From: Phycisphaerae bacterium
GTDB lineage: Bacteria > Planctomycetota > Phycisphaerae > Sedimentisphaerales > Sedimentisphaeraceae
Assembly: GCA_027078365.1 (NCBI GenBank)
Contig: JALWYQ010000037.1
Coordinates: 43,143-107,142, forward strand
Direction: 5' to 3'
DNA: 64,000 nucleotides
The notes beneath the pieces are model-generated. The model was not told where the DNA came from and did no database searches. It saw only the letters and a program-made list of their open reading frames with translations. A program made the translations under genes and the position numbers. Shown piece by piece: positions 33,525-43,024 of this stretch; position 1 is the stretch's first letter, and each line of letters starts with the position of its first letter.

Positions 33525-34796
33525 CTATTTATCAAAAGGTAGAACAACTCCCCCGTTAGCTTTCCTCTTTATCTTGCTCTTTGCTCCAACAACTTCTTTT
33601 TTATCATTATTTACCCTACAAACATCACCAATGTTTGATTTGTTAATCTTTCCAGAGACCCTTTTAGCAAAACAGTACTTAGGATAAATCTCCGATATCT
33701 CAAGCTTAGCAACTCTGCGCTGCGCAGCCCCTAAGCTCTCTTTAGTTTCTGGGTCTATCACATCTTTTCCTAAATGATAAATATCGAAATACATTCCAGC
33801 AGCAACCTCACCTTTACCTTTGTTCAAGATAATAGTTCCATCATCCCAAACATCGGCAATTCTCATCGGTGAGATGCGCTCACTTAGCTGCAAAGCAATC
33901 CTAGAAGCTACCATGTTTAGCAAACCATTCTTGAGTTCACCGGCATCTAGATCATTATAATCCCAGTCTTTAACAAGTTTTTTGACCTGATCTTCATCAA
34001 GATGGATTTCTATTCTATCAGACAATACCAACTCTCTAGTCGGAGCAACCAAGAGAGAATATCTAACATCGAAATAAGCTTCATACTCAACATAATCTTG
34101 ACCTGTTGCATTAGAATGTTTAGGCTTAGCAGTTATATATGCACGTTCAATAACTCCCGTTAATAGATAATCGGCCCCTAAGACTTTACCGAGCCTTCCC
34201 TTCTCAGCGATGGAGGAATCTTTAGATTCTACTATATTTCTTTCTTGACCAAACTCGCTATTGTACTCTCTATCAACAACACGATAGTTACCCTGTTCTG
34301 AAATAATATTGATAAGCCTACTAGCTAGTTCTTTTCCAACTTGTAAGCCAGAGCGTGGATTAGAAAAACTCGTAATCGAGAGCCTATCTTTCTCATCTTT
34401 TATAGGGGAAGTGTATTCTGATATAGAAACTTCTAGATGAGCAAAATATCTTCCATCTTCATCTCTGCCCTCGTCAAGAACCTTGTAGCCCTTCACAAAG
34501 CCTTTTATCTTATTCTTTAAGACGGTTCCTTCTGCCAAAAAGGCAACGTCGTCTCTAGAATACTTGTTCCCATCTTCTGAAAATGCTGCGCCGCTGTTAG
34601 ACGAGCGGTGGCCATAGACAACATCACCGCTATCCACTGAAACCCCAACCGCCATTGCAACCGAACGGTACAAGGCATTATCTATAGCTTCCTTCGGTGT
34701 ATCACCAAATCCCTTGACATCTACAGTCTTAATGCTAGTAGCTGCAAAAGACTGCGCAAGTACTAAGAGAACTATTATTGCTATTAGATTTTTCAT
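33525..34796 (-). CDS. Secreted CsgG-like protein
   Basis: A 423-residue protein with a signal peptide (LIAIIVLLVLAQSFAA), an N-terminal domain with VDVKGFGDTPKEAIDNAL (LPP20-like) and a central CsgG-like part with VGKELASRLINIISEQGNYRVVDR and LGADYLLTGVIERA. The C-terminal domain resembles an FlgT-like barrel (DGTIILNKGKGEVAAGMYFD). CsgG-family proteins act in the outer membrane or periplasm. It clusters with LpoB and YcfL homologues, so a cell-wall or envelope complex is inferred. No lipobox is seen. Confidence 0.7.
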   Translation of the reverse strand: MKNLIAIIVLLVLAQSFAATSIKTVDVKGFGDTPKEAIDNALYRSVAMAVGVSVDSGDVVYGHRSSNSGAAFSEDGNKYSRDDVAFLAEGTVLKNKIKGFVKGYKVLDEGRDEDGRYFAHLEVSISEYTSPIKDEKDRLSITSFSNPRSGLQVGKELASRLINIISEQGNYRVVDREYNSEFGQERNIVESKDSSIAEKGRLGKVLGADYLLTGVIERAYITAKPKHSNATGQDYVEYEAYFDVRYSLLVAPTRELVLSDRIEIHLDEDQVKKLVKDWDYNDLDAGELKNGLLNMVASRIALQLSERISPMRIADVWDDGTIILNKGKGEVAAGMYFDIYHLGKDVIDPETKESLGAAQRRVAKLEISEIYPKYCFAKRVSGKINKSNIGDVCRVNNDKKEVVGAKSKIKRKANGGVVLPFDK

Positions 34797-34827
34797 GGTA
34801 CCTTCCTTTCAAGGCAAGAAGTTTTCT

Positions 34828-35445
34828 CTACCAGGAGACACTCTTATTGCTCCCTCGTTTACCTATGAGAGTTTCATTCTGCCAAAATCTAAGGCCACTG
34901 GTCAAATCAGTTAATCTCAACTGAAAATAATATTCAACCTGCTGCTCTTTAGATCCATATTTAACATTACGTTGAATAATTTTACCGCTGAGACTAAGTT
35001 CTGGTGCAACTAGTTGCCCCTTTGCGGCAACAGTTTTTTGATCAAATTCTTCACCGGCCTTACCATCACGCAGTTCCCTGACGTCGTAAATCATGTCATC
35101 TGAGGCTCCTTTACCACCAACTGCGCTAGTTATCACAACCTTACCACTATTCATCATCTCCTGTTCAACCTTGGCCATCAGTTGATCTGTGTCGATACGT
35201 TGCATTGTGTCATTAATAATTTTACCAGTAGCCACAACATACCTACCACCATCCTTTTTGGTTAAAACTCCAGAAGCCATTAATGATTGAACCATTTGGC
35301 TTGCAGCTTTGTCAAAGTCGCGATAATCAAGCCCCATAACAGCTTTACCATCATCATTGTTGACGTCAATGTTTGTCGTCTCAGTTGCGCATCCAGTTAG
35401 GAAAAGACCTGTAAGAATCATTAATACAACAGATATCCGTTTCAT
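34828..35445 (-). CDS. lpoB: LpoB-like penicillin-binding protein activator lipoprotein
   Basis: A 205-residue lipoprotein with lipobox LTGC at residues 16-19. The domain contains AVMGLDYRDFDKAA, the family ending INDTMQRIDTDQL and TSAVGG, as in LpoB/YcfM, which activates PBP1b from the outer membrane. The length matches. Neighbouring ycfL-like gene (35457) mirrors the E. coli ycfL-lpoB order. Confidence 0.8.
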   Translation of the reverse strand: MKRISVVLMILTGLFLTGCATETTNIDVNNDDGKAVMGLDYRDFDKAASQMVQSLMASGVLTKKDGGRYVVATGKIINDTMQRIDTDQLMAKVEQEMMNSGKVVITSAVGGKGASDDMIYDVRELRDGKAGEEFDQKTVAAKGQLVAPELSLSGKIIQRNVKYGSKEQQVEYYFQLRLTDLTSGLRFWQNETLIGKRGSNKSVSW

Positions 35446-35456
35446 ATTTAATCTCC

Positions 35457-35891
35457 CTATTTTCTAGTATCAATCTTAAAATTCACAGCTCTAGCGTTAG
35501 GTGCCACAGAAGTTATTGTATCGCTACTCTTAGCGGCAACTGAATAATCAAGCCAGACAGATGTTTTTGTGTTTACAGTAAAACCATCTGCATCAAACCA
35601 AGTTACTTTATATTGAAAACGACGTGTCTTAGTTGACTTGTTATAGACTGCTATTTGAGCTACCATTATCCCATCATTATTGCGTTTAGTTTTTACTGTC
35701 TCAACTTCAAGACCTTCACCAATTAGGGCGCTTATAAAATCACCTATTGGACGCACAATAATATTATCACCAAGTGAATCACTACCAACCCCTCGGCTTA
35801 AATTCACTCTTGAATCTTTATCGTTATTGGCGCAACCAACAATCAATAGGAAGCTAAAAAGCAATGCTCCTAATAAAAATCTCCTATCCAT
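35457..35891 (-). CDS. ycfL: YcfL-like lipoprotein (DUF1425)
   Basis: A 144-residue lipoprotein with a signal (LLGALLFSFLLIVGC; Cys near residue 20) and a beta-sandwich domain with YNKSTKTRRFQYKVTWFD and FTVNTKTSVW, typical of YcfL. It is located just upstream of the lpoB homologue in the same transcript. Function is envelope-related but uncharacterised. Confidence 0.7.
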   Translation of the reverse strand: MDRRFLLGALLFSFLLIVGCANNDKDSRVNLSRGVGSDSLGDNIIVRPIGDFISALIGEGLEVETVKTKRNNDGIMVAQIAVYNKSTKTRRFQYKVTWFDADGFTVNTKTSVWLDYSVAAKSSDTITSVAPNARAVNFKIDTRK

Positions 35892-35902
35892 AACTAACTC
35901 CT

Positions 35903-37267
35903 TTAATCGCGTTTTATCACATTAATAATAGGTTCACATGAAGACGTTGGCATCTTAATATAAACAATAGCATTCTTACAATCACCAATATTAACATCAA
36001 CTTCTCGATTTGCCAGTATAATAGAAAGATGTTTGTTTTTTGGCATTGGCACTCTAGCAATCTGAAAATCACTAGGTAGCGTTGTCCAGACTCTAACATC
36101 AGCTGTTGTTGTCGCCAAGGTGTATATGGATGCTACAGCCGCAGCAATAGTGGATTGTCTCCCAAGTTCATGCTGTACGATAGCTTTTGTTGTTGCCGAT
36201 ATGATTGAGCGAACAAGAATTCCGTCAAATTCCCTATCAAACTCTGTCTTAACAACACGATTCATATCAGAGACCGTCTCTGTTGCAAAAACTTCATTAT
36301 TGCATCTAATATTTAAATGTTCAAACGCCTTAGACCGTATCTTGAGCATTGGCAGGGCTATACCAGCATAGTATATATCATTATTGCCCAAAACTAGTGG
36401 CAAATCGATTCGAATCTCTTCCTTTATTGGAGCCAATCCATTCTCGAATATAACCCAAACATTACTAGAATTAGCCAAACCTGTATCAGCAATTTCTAAA
36501 TCTTTAGCAAGATACTTGTTGTCAGGTGCCATACCGTAGGTTTCTTTAAAGAGATCAACCGCTTTAGAATTATCACCATCAAGGAGAGAAAATAGAGCTG
36601 CCATATAAGTAGCAAATGGATTTACAAAATCTGGATAAGCTTCAAATTCAAATACATTTGAATATTTCTCTTCTATTTCTTTACGAATTGCAGAATTATT
36701 CGCATTCTTCTTAGCCTCAGTAGGTAAAGACTTATCCTTCTCAAGCTCTTCCCTGCGTTTAGCTATTTGCTCATTATATCTTTCCTTTGCCCTTCTCTGA
36801 CGATCGAGGGCTCGATTAAATTCCACGCGAGCCAGATCGTTTTTGCCTAAACTCATGAAATTGATGCCCTTGTAAACATTTACCATTATCGCATCGTAAC
36901 TGGTCCCTCTATACGGCAATGCATTGTCGTTAATCGCTGTTGTTGCAACAACATCTGCCCCCTTGAACTCTAGATCATAATACTTAATCATCTCTTCGGC
37001 GGCATCAAACTCTAGATTACTTTGAGTAAAGTTAGAAACTATTCTTTGAATTGATGCATCATGCAAACGCCACAGGAGATCATCTCCGCTAGGTTTGTCT
37101 CTAACAATTTCTTTAGACTTGGCAAATTCGATACAACCACTGTAGTCACATGACGTATAGAGCTTTGTAAACTTCTGCAAATTATCCCTTGAACTGTTAC
37201 ACCCAACAGAAAACAATATCAAAAAGCAAAGGACTAGTGGACGTATAATGGCAACAATTTTAACCAA
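35903..37267 (-). CDS. COG3014-like lipoprotein
   Basis: A 454-residue lipoprotein (lipobox FSVGC near residues 19-23), largely helical, with TPR-like stretches and a MVNVYKGINFMSLGKNDLAR segment near residues 125-145, as in COG3014 proteins that cluster with lpoB, ycfL and csgG-like genes. The start is a TTG at 37267 with AGAGG 7-8 bases upstream. It opens the four-gene minus-strand unit. Confidence 0.65.
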   Translation of the reverse strand: MVKIVAIIRPLVLCFLILFSVGCNSSRDNLQKFTKLYTSCDYSGCIEFAKSKEIVRDKPSGDDLLWRLHDASIQRIVSNFTQSNLEFDAAEEMIKYYDLEFKGADVVATTAINDNALPYRGTSYDAIMVNVYKGINFMSLGKNDLARVEFNRALDRQRRAKERYNEQIAKRREELEKDKSLPTEAKKNANNSAIRKEIEEKYSNVFEFEAYPDFVNPFATYMAALFSLLDGDNSKAVDLFKETYGMAPDNKYLAKDLEIADTGLANSSNVWVIFENGLAPIKEEIRIDLPLVLGNNDIYYAGIALPMLKIRSKAFEHLNIRCNNEVFATETVSDMNRVVKTEFDREFDGILVRSIISATTKAIVQHELGRQSTIAAAVASIYTLATTTADVRVWTTLPSDFQIARVPMPKNKHLSIILANREVDVNIGDCKNAIVYIKMPTSSCEPIINVIKRD

Positions 37268-37350
37268 AGCATCTACCTCTCAAATGCACAACAATGTAAA
37301 TCAGCCAATCAGTTAGAACAAAAGTTTAGCTAGTGATGAGAATGTAATTA

Positions 37351-37611
37351 CTAACCATTGAGAATTCTGTTAGTTACAGAATCTTTATCTTTTAGAATCT
37401 TTGAACCACGAGTAATCTTGCATAAGCTAATATGAAGTCTAGACGCAATCTCACGTTGTGGTAAGCCATAATTTACCATCTTAATCAACTCCCACCTGAG
37501 TTTTATATCCTTAATTTCTTTGGGAGTTAATATTTCCGAGAAGAATTTTTCCATTACAACAGGATCACTTATCTTGGAAAAAACTTCAATAATCTCGTTA
37601 TCTTGTGCCAT
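37351..37611 (-). CDS. TrpR/YerC-family DNA-binding regulator
   Basis: An 86-residue protein with the family signature LTPKEIKDIKLRWELIKM and the recognition helix GLPQREIASRLHISLCKITRG. TrpR-superfamily proteins bind operators as dimers. Whether this one senses tryptophan is not evident. Its target might be the divergent DegT gene at 37794, but no operator is visible. Confidence 0.8.
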   Translation of the reverse strand: MAQDNEIIEVFSKISDPVVMEKFFSEILTPKEIKDIKLRWELIKMVNYGLPQREIASRLHISLCKITRGSKILKDKDSVTNRILNG

Positions 37612-37706
37612 TTTCTAGTCTCCATTTAACACAATACTTCCGATTTTACCAAAAGCTAGCTGTATTGCAAATTAATAGAATAACCTTTTAGAGCAAGTAT
37701 TTAAAG

Positions 37707-37736
37707 TTGGACTCGTTCAATACAAAATGTTAGAAT
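37707..37736 (+). promoter_or_regulatory. Sigma70-type promoter for the DegT gene
   Basis: TTGGAC (37707-37712), an 18-base spacer and TAGAAT (37731-37736) form a reasonable -35/-10 pair about 58 bases before the ATG. Confidence 0.45.
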
Positions 37737-37793
37737 TATTGGTTTAAATTAAATCTCGGTCAGCCCGAGTAAAATATTAAAGGAGCAATTAGA

Positions 37794-38912
37794 ATGAGAG
37801 TGAATTTATCAAGTCCTGATATTACAGAAAAAGAGATAAATGCGGTTGTAGAAGTCATGAAGACGCCAAACCTTGCACTCGGACCTAAAATGTTCGAATT
37901 TGAGAAGGCTATGGCTCAATACTCTGGAAAGAAACACGCCATCAGCGTCAATAGCGGAACAAGTGGACTCTTTCTTTGTATGAACGCATTGGGGATAGGT
38001 CCTGGCGATGAAGTAATAACGACACCTTTTACTTTCATTGCAACAGTTAACTGCATTCTTCAGGTTGGAGCAAAACCTGTCTTTGTTGACATAGATCCTG
38101 AAAGCATGAATATTGATCCTGCCAAAATTGAAGAAAAGATAACAGATAAAACCAAAGCTATTGAACCGGTTATAGTATTTGGTAATCCATGGGGAATTGA
38201 TCAGGTCTGTGATATTGCAAAAAAACACAACTTAGCAGTAGTAGAAGATAGCTGTGAAGGACTTGGAAGTGTTTACAAAAACCGTAAAGTCGGTAGCTTC
38301 GGTGATTTTGGACTCTACGCATTTTATCCAAACAAACAAATCACTACTGGTGAAGGTGGGATGATTGTAACCGACAGTGATGAGCTAGCAGAAATTTGTA
38401 TTTCCCTAAGAAATCAAGGCAGAGGAGCAGGAGGTGGCTGGCTGGCGCACGAAAGAATGGGATACAATTTCCGCATGTCTGATATTAACGCCACAATTGG
38501 CATTGTTCAGCTAAGTAGACTCGAAGAGTTTAAAGAAAAGAGGAAAAATGTAGCACAAACATACATGGAGCTCTTAAAAGATGAAGACAGGATCATACTA
38601 CCAACAGTTCCTCAGGACACTGACATGTCTTGGTTTGTCTTTGTCATTAGACTCAAAGAAGGTTACACACAAGAGCAGAGAAACAAACTTCTCGAATTAT
38701 TAAGAGAAGCAGGCATTGGATGTAGCAATTATTTCCCTCCTGTACATCTTCAACCTTTCATGGTTAAAGAGTTTGGCTATAAAAAAGGTGATTTCCCAAT
38801 CACTGAGTCAACCTGTGATAGAACCGCTGCTCTACCATTCTATAATAATTTAACTAGAGAGGATATCGAACTTGTCTGCAAAGAGCTCAAAGTAGCCCTT
38901 GACAAGATTTAA
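37794..38912 (+). CDS. DegT/DnrJ/EryC1/StrS aminotransferase
   Basis: A 372-residue PLP enzyme that transfers an amino group to a nucleotide-linked keto-sugar. Seen: NSGTSGLFLCMNALGIGPGD (phosphate-binding), EDSCEGLGS (near residue 150), and the PLP-lysine region YAFYPNKQITTGEGG with Lys near 182. All conserved residues seem present. It lies at the head of the glycosyltransferase locus, so it likely makes an aminosugar for a surface glycan. Confidence 0.9.
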   Translation: MRVNLSSPDITEKEINAVVEVMKTPNLALGPKMFEFEKAMAQYSGKKHAISVNSGTSGLFLCMNALGIGPGDEVITTPFTFIATVNCILQVGAKPVFVDIDPESMNIDPAKIEEKITDKTKAIEPVIVFGNPWGIDQVCDIAKKHNLAVVEDSCEGLGSVYKNRKVGSFGDFGLYAFYPNKQITTGEGGMIVTDSDELAEICISLRNQGRGAGGGWLAHERMGYNFRMSDINATIGIVQLSRLEEFKEKRKNVAQTYMELLKDEDRIILPTVPQDTDMSWFVFVIRLKEGYTQEQRNKLLELLREAGIGCSNYFPPVHLQPFMVKEFGYKKGDFPITESTCDRTAALPFYNNLTREDIELVCKELKVALDKI

Positions 38913-38927
38913 AATTTCTCACTATAA

Positions 38928-38967
38928 AAAAATAGGACTAACCTCTCTCAAGGCTAGTCCTATTTTT
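38928..38967. terminator. Bidirectional terminator between convergent genes
   Basis: AAAAATAGGACTA pairs perfectly (13 bp) with TAGTCCTATTTTT. It lies between the DegT gene and the convergent PEP-CTERM gene. Confidence 0.85.
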
Positions 38968-38993
38968 ATTGGTAAGTCAAGATATAAAACTAT

Positions 38994-39665
38994 CTATTGC
39001 AATTGATTTCTGCGTCTTCTGGAGACTATCACTAAGCCGCCAATTGTCAGAAGTGCCATTGTTGCTGGCTCTGGCACAGGCAACACACTGTCAACTTGAG
39101 TTACGAGTCTTTGATACGACGAATTACCTGAATTTAGGATTCGAAGCTCTACTCCATCTGCAAAGGCTGTATCTAGAGCCGCCAAACTATTATTGGCAAA
39201 GTCAGCTGCTTCCCTTGATATATGCTTAGCGCGAAAACCACGGCCGCGAGTGACATCCCAATTTCCGCTGTCTTCATAGATAATCTCCCATACTGCAAGT
39301 GCAAAACCCTGAGATTTAATAGGATCGCCTGAAATTAAATCATGATACTGACCAAATAAAGCCTTAAGGTTGGTATTTTTACATTCTTCGACACTAAACT
39401 CAACACTACCTGATGCCATATCCCTATGTGGGTCTATACAAAAAACATCTATTACACTAGGTGAGTTAAAATGCTGCCTATCGATTCCTGTTACATCTTG
39501 AACATCCATGTGATATTCACCAACCAAACCATGGCCACGACCAAATGAGCCCCTTAAATTAACACTGCGATTAGGCATTGTTCCACCTTGGTACTCCAAT
39601 ATCAATGAAGCATCTGCTATGCTAACAAGACACATTGTAACGATTACTAATAAGATTCTTTTCAT
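38994..39665 (-). CDS. PEP-CTERM sorted secreted protein
   Basis: A 223-residue protein with a signal peptide (RILLVIVTMCLVSIADA) and a C-terminal sorting signal VPEPATMALLTIGGLVIVS with a final RRRRNQLQ. The tripartite PEP motif, hydrophobic helix and basic tail are processed by an exosortase. The mature domain, with VFCIDPHRDM and YHDLISGD, resembles small secreted planctomycete proteins. Function unknown. Confidence 0.8.
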   Translation of the reverse strand: MKRILLVIVTMCLVSIADASLILEYQGGTMPNRSVNLRGSFGRGHGLVGEYHMDVQDVTGIDRQHFNSPSVIDVFCIDPHRDMASGSVEFSVEECKNTNLKALFGQYHDLISGDPIKSQGFALAVWEIIYEDSGNWDVTRGRGFRAKHISREAADFANNSLAALDTAFADGVELRILNSGNSSYQRLVTQVDSVLPVPEPATMALLTIGGLVIVSRRRRNQLQ

Positions 39666-40060
39666 TCTGATACTCTCCCTTGTCTTTTTGTAATTTTTGG
39701 CTTTAATTTGTTACGAAAACGAAAATTGGCACAATTTGTGCATTAACCTAACCCTACAAAACGAATTGCTACGTAGCCAAGTAACATTTCTTTAGATAAT
39801 TGCGAATTCAGCTCCTAATAAGACAAGAAAGAACTCTCTAATCGTTACAACCGCTACATTTCCAGTAATATCCGATTGCAACAACATCATTAACATCAAA
39901 CATAAATGATTATCATAGATAGCAGAGAAAATCATCTATAAGCAATGTGAGAATTAGAATTTGACGATACAGGGAATGTAGGATATTTTATGTAAACTAG
40001 TAACAGTCAATGACTGCTCCTTAAACCCTGAAATTGCAAATATTTAGAGTCTTATCTAGT
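39666..40060. other. 395-base intergenic region between divergent genes
   Basis: No CDS supported. A palindrome GCACAATTTGTGC (39731-39743) lies 66 bases upstream of the PEP-CTERM start. With the preceding TTG it also resembles a sigma54 -24/-12 element (GG-N10-GC) on the plus strand, but it matches imperfectly. Direct promoter elements for the glycosyltransferase gene are not clear. Confidence 0.35.
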
Positions 40061-41032
40061 ATGAAAAATAAACAACTGGAACTTAGCGTAGTTGTGCCTC
40101 TCTTAGACGAAGAAGGTAATTTGGCTGTACTGTATGAAGAGATTACTCAGGTCCTTAATGGCAAGTTCGATTACGAAATAATCTTTGTAGATGACGGTAG
40201 TCGTGATTCCAGCTTGGATATACTCGAAGATATTGCAAGAAATGATCCAAGGGTTCAAGTCTTAGTCTTTAGACGTAATTTCGGCCAAACAGCCGCTCTA
40301 AGTGCGGGCTTTCACCATGCAAATGGCAAACTTATCGCCGCATTGGATGCCGATCTCCAGAACGACCCAAAAGACATACCAGCAATGATAGATAAGCTTA
40401 ATCAGGGCTACGACATAGTAAGTGGTTGGCGTAAAGACAGGAAAGATAATCATCTGCGCAGGAACTTACCATCACGACTTGCAAATTGGCTGATAAAGAA
40501 AATAACAAACGTACCTATTCACGATTCTGGATGCACCTTAAAGGTGTATAAAGCTGAGGTTCTAAGGGAAACAAGACTGTATGGAGAGATGCACCGATTT
40601 ATTCCCGCTCTAGCCCAATGGAGCGGTGCTAATGTTGGCGAGATGGTCGTTAACCACAGAAAAAGAATGAGTGGCAAGGCTAAATACGGCCTTAATAGAA
40701 CATTTAAGGTATTACTAGATTTAATAACCGTTAAATTTCTAAACTCGTTCTCAACAAAGCCGCTTTACATATTTGGTTTGCTTGGTGGAGTTAGTCTAAT
40801 TGGCTCTGGAATATCATTCATAGCCCTTCTTTATCACAAATTTGTAATGGGCTTATCTATGAATAGAAACCCTCTACTTATCATATCTGCCATGCTTTTT
40901 ATGGCGACTATTCAATTCATAATGATGGGTTTACTCGCAGAGCTACAGGTAAGGACATACCACGAATCGCAAAACAGACCTACTTATGTTTTGCGTAAAA
41001 CAATTCACTACAAAAAAGACGACAAAGATTAA
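40061..41032 (+). CDS. GT2 glycosyltransferase, dolichol-phosphate-mannose synthase-like, membrane-anchored
   Basis: 323 residues from ATG 40061. The N-terminal GT-A domain has VVPLLDEEGNL, FVDDGSRDSS and the DxD-type AALDADLQNDP. Two C-terminal membrane helices follow (IFGLLGGVSLIGSGISF and PLLIISAMLFMATIQFI). Such enzymes load a sugar onto undecaprenyl phosphate for use by a GT-C enzyme, and the next gene is one. The in-frame TTG at 40034 lacks a ribosome site. Confidence 0.85.
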   Translation: MKNKQLELSVVVPLLDEEGNLAVLYEEITQVLNGKFDYEIIFVDDGSRDSSLDILEDIARNDPRVQVLVFRRNFGQTAALSAGFHHANGKLIAALDADLQNDPKDIPAMIDKLNQGYDIVSGWRKDRKDNHLRRNLPSRLANWLIKKITNVPIHDSGCTLKVYKAEVLRETRLYGEMHRFIPALAQWSGANVGEMVVNHRKRMSGKAKYGLNRTFKVLLDLITVKFLNSFSTKPLYIFGLLGGVSLIGSGISFIALLYHKFVMGLSMNRNPLLIISAMLFMATIQFIMMGLLAELQVRTYHESQNRPTYVLRKTIHYKKDDKD

Positions 41033-41047
41033 AAGCACACAAAATCT

Positions 41048-42982
41048 ATGACAAAGAAAATACAGACACAAAAAAACACGGATCTTTCTAGAGGAAAAAA
41101 ACACTTCAAGATTTCTTCAATTGTGATATTTATAGCGATTGCAATTCCATTTTGCATGGGAAAGTATTGCGAACTCAACATTCCAGGTCCTTTCGATAGC
41201 AGTTCATACGTTTACTCTGCGCAGCACATTTTACACGGAGCGGCTATTGGCACAGAAGAATTGCCAAGTGCACAAAGTGGTACACTTTTGATGAACATTT
41301 TGGGAGTGTGGATATTTGGCCTATTCGGTATGGGCTTTAGCGATATCGGGCCAAAAGTTATACAGGCTCTACTTCAGGCATCCGCACTTGGATTAATTTA
41401 CTATGCCCTTAAGCAATTATACAGCCGTAGCGCCGCATTTGTAGCAACCCTAAGCGCCTGTTTCTATCTCAGTGCCCCAGTTATAGCAAAATTCGGCAAT
41501 GTCAAAGAACAGTTTATGATAGCCTTTATGATGTTGGGGATTGGTTGCTTTATCTTGAGATTGAAAAAGGAGCATTGGCTATGGGGACTCCTAGCTGGAA
41601 TGTTTCTCTCCTGGGGACCATTGTTTAAACAAACTGGAATATCGGCTATAGGAGCAGTTGTAATATTTTTCATAATCGCTGCGATACTAAAGCTGCGCAC
41701 TATCAAAATCATTATGAATGACATTGCCCTACTACTACTCGGGGCAGCAATAGCAATTGGGCCGATTTACGCTTGGATAGTTATTGGAAATCTCTCCCTA
41801 ACAATGCCATACGGTTTTATCTGGGACATCTTCGCCAATCTATTTGCCAAACTATTTTCTGCAAAAGAAGCCACAAAATCAGGTGGAGGCGTATTGCCAA
41901 GTGGCTACGTTGAGCAAAGTAGAAGTGGTATAGACTTAGCCACACAAGCTAGATTCGTATTTGGCTATTATCGTCTGCTTAGCCTACCAATTGCAATGGC
42001 AATAGCATCTATATTAATTGTTAAATTTCGCATTCTTTCTGGCTGGCTTCGCAGAGGAGTTAAGCCCACTATAAACATCACTGATGGCGTAGTATTTCTT
42101 TTAGCGACCTGGTGGCTACTTGACATGGCCTTTGTATGGATTAGTCCAAGGCCATATGAACAATATTATTTACCACTCTGCGCTTCAGGTTCGATTGCAG
42201 GTGCATATAGTATATGGATACTTGGGAAAAGGACCTGTGAATCACTACCTGTCAATAAAATGCTCTGGCGTAGTCTTTATGCAATTGTAATTTCAACAAT
42301 GATTGTGTTGGCTTGGCCAATCATGTTTGGCCTAACTAAGAGTCCTTATAGTGGGAAAGAATACAAAGACAGCAAAGGGAACATTCACAGAAAAAGAGGA
42401 TACTTACAGAAAATAAAAGAAGCCAATAGCCATCGTAGAGGGAATTTGTCGCAATGGGAAAACGTCGGCGAATACATTAATAAACACACGTCTAAAGAAG
42501 ACTCTATCTATGTTTGGGGGTGGGTCCCTGGCATATATGTTAAAGCACAACGTTTTGCGCCAGTACCGAAAGCATTTGAGAGTAACATGCACGTGATGCA
42601 ACCAGAAGAACTTAAACGCAAAATCAAAAAGATGGTCAATGAGTTCAAGAAAAATCCCCCTAAATATATCGTTGATAGTCGAAAGATTCATTTCCCCAAC
42701 AATAGACCCCCTTTAGAGCTATGGCCAAGCTTGTCAAAGGGATTTTTGCCAAACGACGATAAAACTGTAGCCTATTACAATAAGGTATACGAAAAAAGCC
42801 TCAAGAAAAATATTGGTAAAGGCGAAGACCTCAGATTCAGAGCAATGCAACCTCTAAGGGATTTCATTCGCGAGAATTACTCAATCGTTGATGCCGATAA
42901 GTACTACTTCTCACGCAACTTCATATACAACAAAACTTTTGGCATACAAGTAATCTTTAAGCTCAAGAAAAATACCGATTAG
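41048..42982 (+). CDS. Membrane glycosyltransferase, ArnT/PMT family (GT-C)
   Basis: A 644-residue polytopic protein with about ten helices. The first loop has NIPGPFDSSSYVYSA, where the Asp near residue 50 matches the catalytic acidic residue of GT39/GT83 enzymes. A soluble C-terminal 200-residue domain with GWVPGIYVKAQRFAPVPKA follows. It likely transfers a sugar from the lipid carrier made by the preceding GT2 protein. Stop-to-start spacing is 15 bases. Confidence 0.75.
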   Translation: MTKKIQTQKNTDLSRGKKHFKISSIVIFIAIAIPFCMGKYCELNIPGPFDSSSYVYSAQHILHGAAIGTEELPSAQSGTLLMNILGVWIFGLFGMGFSDIGPKVIQALLQASALGLIYYALKQLYSRSAAFVATLSACFYLSAPVIAKFGNVKEQFMIAFMMLGIGCFILRLKKEHWLWGLLAGMFLSWGPLFKQTGISAIGAVVIFFIIAAILKLRTIKIIMNDIALLLLGAAIAIGPIYAWIVIGNLSLTMPYGFIWDIFANLFAKLFSAKEATKSGGGVLPSGYVEQSRSGIDLATQARFVFGYYRLLSLPIAMAIASILIVKFRILSGWLRRGVKPTINITDGVVFLLATWWLLDMAFVWISPRPYEQYYLPLCASGSIAGAYSIWILGKRTCESLPVNKMLWRSLYAIVISTMIVLAWPIMFGLTKSPYSGKEYKDSKGNIHRKRGYLQKIKEANSHRRGNLSQWENVGEYINKHTSKEDSIYVWGWVPGIYVKAQRFAPVPKAFESNMHVMQPEELKRKIKKMVNEFKKNPPKYIVDSRKIHFPNNRPPLELWPSLSKGFLPNDDKTVAYYNKVYEKSLKKNIGKGEDLRFRAMQPLRDFIRENYSIVDADKYYFSRNFIYNKTFGIQVIFKLKKNTD

Positions 42983-43024
42983 TTGGACATTAGAAGCAAA
43001 CAAAGTCTAATTTGAATTACACTT

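Noticed and set aside
39728..39744. Sigma54-like -24/-12 element upstream of the glycosyltransferase gene
   Set aside because: It matches only partly, lies over 300 bases from the start, and the GCACAATTTGTGC palindrome is an equally good explanation.
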